Shown piece by piece: positions 5,679 through 6,226 of a stretch of DNA of 6,226 bases (position 1 is the stretch's first letter; each line of letters starts with the position of its first letter). The notes under the pieces are model-generated. The model made no database searches. It was given only the letters and a program-made list of their open reading frames with translations, and was not told the DNA's origin. Where the stretch lies: NCBI GenBank assembly GCA_034428935.1, contig DAOUHB010000255.1:1-6226 (forward strand). The letters run 5' to 3'. The DNA comes from JAAYZQ01 sp034428935 (GTDB lineage: Bacteria; Chloroflexota; Anaerolineae; JAAYZQ01). A program made the translations under genes and the position numbers.

Positions 5679-6226
5679 GTTGCACCGTCCCGATGGTCCG
5701 GCGTCGGGAGGGGCCCCAGGGCGACCAGGTCCTCGAAGGCCAGCACCCAACGCAGCCGGCCGGCCGGCCGGTTGCCATGGCCCCGGAGCACAGCGGAGTG
5801 GGAGGCATCCTGGAGATGCAGCTCGGGAGGACCTCGGCCCCAACTTGCCCGCTCCCTGGAGGGCCCGGGGGATGCACAGCCCGCCCGGCCGGAGTACCGG
5901 CCGACCTCGTTGCTCCCTGGTGGGCAGCCCCGCCCGCTCCCTGGAGGGCCTGGGGGATGCAGGCCCCGCCCGGCCGGAGTACCGGCCGACCTATGCTCGA
6001 CCTGGTGGGCAGCCCCGCCCGCTCCCTGGAGGCCCTGGAGGATGCAGGCCCCGCCCGGCCGCAAACGACGGCGGCCGACCTATGCTCGACCTGGTGGGCA
6101 GCCCCGCCCGCTCCCTGGAGGCCCTGGAGGATGCAGGCCCCGGCTTCGCCGCTTCGGCTCGCTCCGGTCCGCTCCGGTCCGCTTCCCCTCCGCCTGCGCC
6201 TTCGCCCGCGCGAGACGGCCGGGCGA
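5654..6226 (+). CDS. Possible overlapping downstream gene, open to the window edge; unrecognised
   Basis: From the ATG at 5654 the frame runs 191 codons with no stop to the end of the window. Beginning MPAMSRQMSCTV, it overlaps the PP-loop gene by 25 bases behind an ideal AGGAGG, an arrangement typical of phage operons. Against it, the translation is low-complexity (Pro, Ala, Gly, Arg, Trp), matches no family I recognise, and from 5847 onward runs through tandem 85-89 bp units. Those lengths are not multiples of three, so successive copies are read in different frames and no protein repeat is conserved. Stop codons are scarce in such GC-rich DNA, and other frames on both strands also stay open for long stretches. 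It may be a real short N-terminus disrupted by repeat expansion, or simply spurious. Confidence 0.25.
   Translation, partial: MPAMSRQMSCTVPMVRRREGPQGDQVLEGQHPTQPAGRPVAMAPEHSGVGGILEMQLGRTSAPTCPLPGGPGGCTARPAGVPADLVAPWWAAPPAPWRAWGMQAPPGRSTGRPMLDLVGSPARSLEALEDAGPARPQTTAADLCSTWWAAPPAPWRPWRMQAPASPLRLAPVRSGPLPLRLRLRPRETAGR
5756..5771. repeat. (CCGG)4 perfect 16-bp self-complementary run
   Basis: Four back-to-back CCGG tetramers make a fully palindromic 16-mer. It resembles the CCGGCCG stem arms of the hairpins in the tandem array about 115 bases downstream, but the flanks do not align with the array unit, so common origin is not shown. Confidence 0.8.
5847..6142. repeat. Tandem array of 85-89 bp GC-rich units, three full and one partial
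   Basis: Units begin with GCCCGCTCCCTGGAG at 5847, 5932, 6017 and 6106, giving lengths of 85, 85 and 89 bases plus a 37-base partial copy. A 71-base stretch at 5983-6053 is repeated without any change at 6072-6142, so the last duplication is recent; the first unit is the most diverged. Each full unit runs through a GGGATGCA- or GGATGCA-type segment, a hairpin, and (in units 2 and 3) CCTATGCTCGACCTGGTGGG before the next copy. No spacers separate the units, which excludes CRISPR. The 548 bases after the PP-loop gene hold this array, the palindrome at 5756 and a doubtful open frame, with no terminator or RNA gene that I can identify. Confidence 0.9.
5886..6077. repeat. Conserved hairpin, one per array unit, with a compensatory base-pair change
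   Basis: Units 1 and 2 each hold CGGCCGG-AGTA-CCGGCCG (5886-5903 and 5971-5988), a 7-bp stem with a 4-base loop. Unit 3 has CGGCCGC-AAACGACG-GCGGCCG (6056-6077), again a perfect 7-bp stem. Its innermost pair is swapped from G-C to C-G and its loop is grown to 8 bases. The 4 extra loop bases account for the 89-base unit. Unit 4 ends before the hairpin. Stem preservation despite change hints at selection for structure in DNA or RNA. Confidence 0.75.
6161..6180. repeat. Two tandem copies of GCTCCGGTCC
   Basis: A 10-base unit repeats exactly (6161-6170, 6171-6180) in low-complexity GC-rich DNA just past the 85-bp array. This points to replication slippage in the same region; no function is inferred. 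Confidence 0.8.

Noticed and set aside
5932..5969. Second conserved hairpin in the array (GGGCCTG / CAGGCCC around 5946-5966)
   Set aside because: It is perfect only in unit 2; unit 3 has a C-C mismatch and unit 1 keeps only four pairs, so there is no sign of conservation.
5588..6064. Minus-strand open frame of 158 codons, Gly/Pro-rich, resembling a collagen-like protein
   Set aside because: It overlaps the PP-loop gene and runs antisense through repeats not in multiples of three; its Gly-Pro content follows from GC-rich repeat DNA.
5847..6142. CRISPR array
   Set aside because: Units are 85-89 bases and directly abut with no unique spacers; there are no cas genes.
5847..6142. Integron attC sites or a REP/IS-type mobile unit
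   Set aside because: No GTTRRRY/RYYYAAC core pair, no integrase or transposase, and no flanking target duplication seen.

Overview
The window is a GC-rich stretch of bacterial DNA in which two blocks of genes diverge from a short AT-rich control region near 3032-3228. The organism cannot be named from sequence alone. The high GC, the style of the DHH/SulP operon and the flavour of the terminase and regulator proteins would suit a Chloroflexota-like (Anaerolineae-type) environmental bacterium, but this is a weak guess.

Left block (minus strand, 1-2557): a compact operon that looks like ordinary chromosome. A strong sigma70-type promoter (-35 TTGACT, 17-bp spacer, -10 TATGAT) precedes a 35-codon single-pass membrane peptide. 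Next come a DHH/DHHA1 phosphoesterase (NrnA-like nanoRNase / pAp-phosphatase family) and a SulP-family anion transporter that runs off the left edge. A phosphatase able to act on pAp beside a sulfate-type permease is a plausible sulfur-assimilation pairing, though substrates cannot be read from sequence.

Middle (2612-3228): a 139-residue XRE-type repressor reads left from its own promoter (TTGACT/17/TACAAT). A separate promoter (TTGACA/17/TAGAGT) fires right into the phage-type genes. Small palindromes between the two are candidate operators.

Right block (plus strand, 3229-6226): a complete phage-type large terminase subunit (ATPase plus RNase H-like nuclease, all key acidic residues present). 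Two bases further on is a PP-loop ATPase of the PAPS-reductase-like / adenine nucleotide alpha-hydrolase superfamily with two CxxC pairs. No small terminase, portal, capsid or integrase gene is visible, so this is either the start of a prophage packaging module cut by the window edge or a two-gene phage-derived cassette.

The last 550 bases hold no confidently identified gene. They contain an open frame with a good ribosome binding site that reaches the window edge, and a tandem array of 85-89 bp units (three full, one partial). Each full unit carries a 7-bp-stem hairpin whose pairing is kept by a compensatory change. The array and the terminase/PP-loop pair are the parts most worth a second look.
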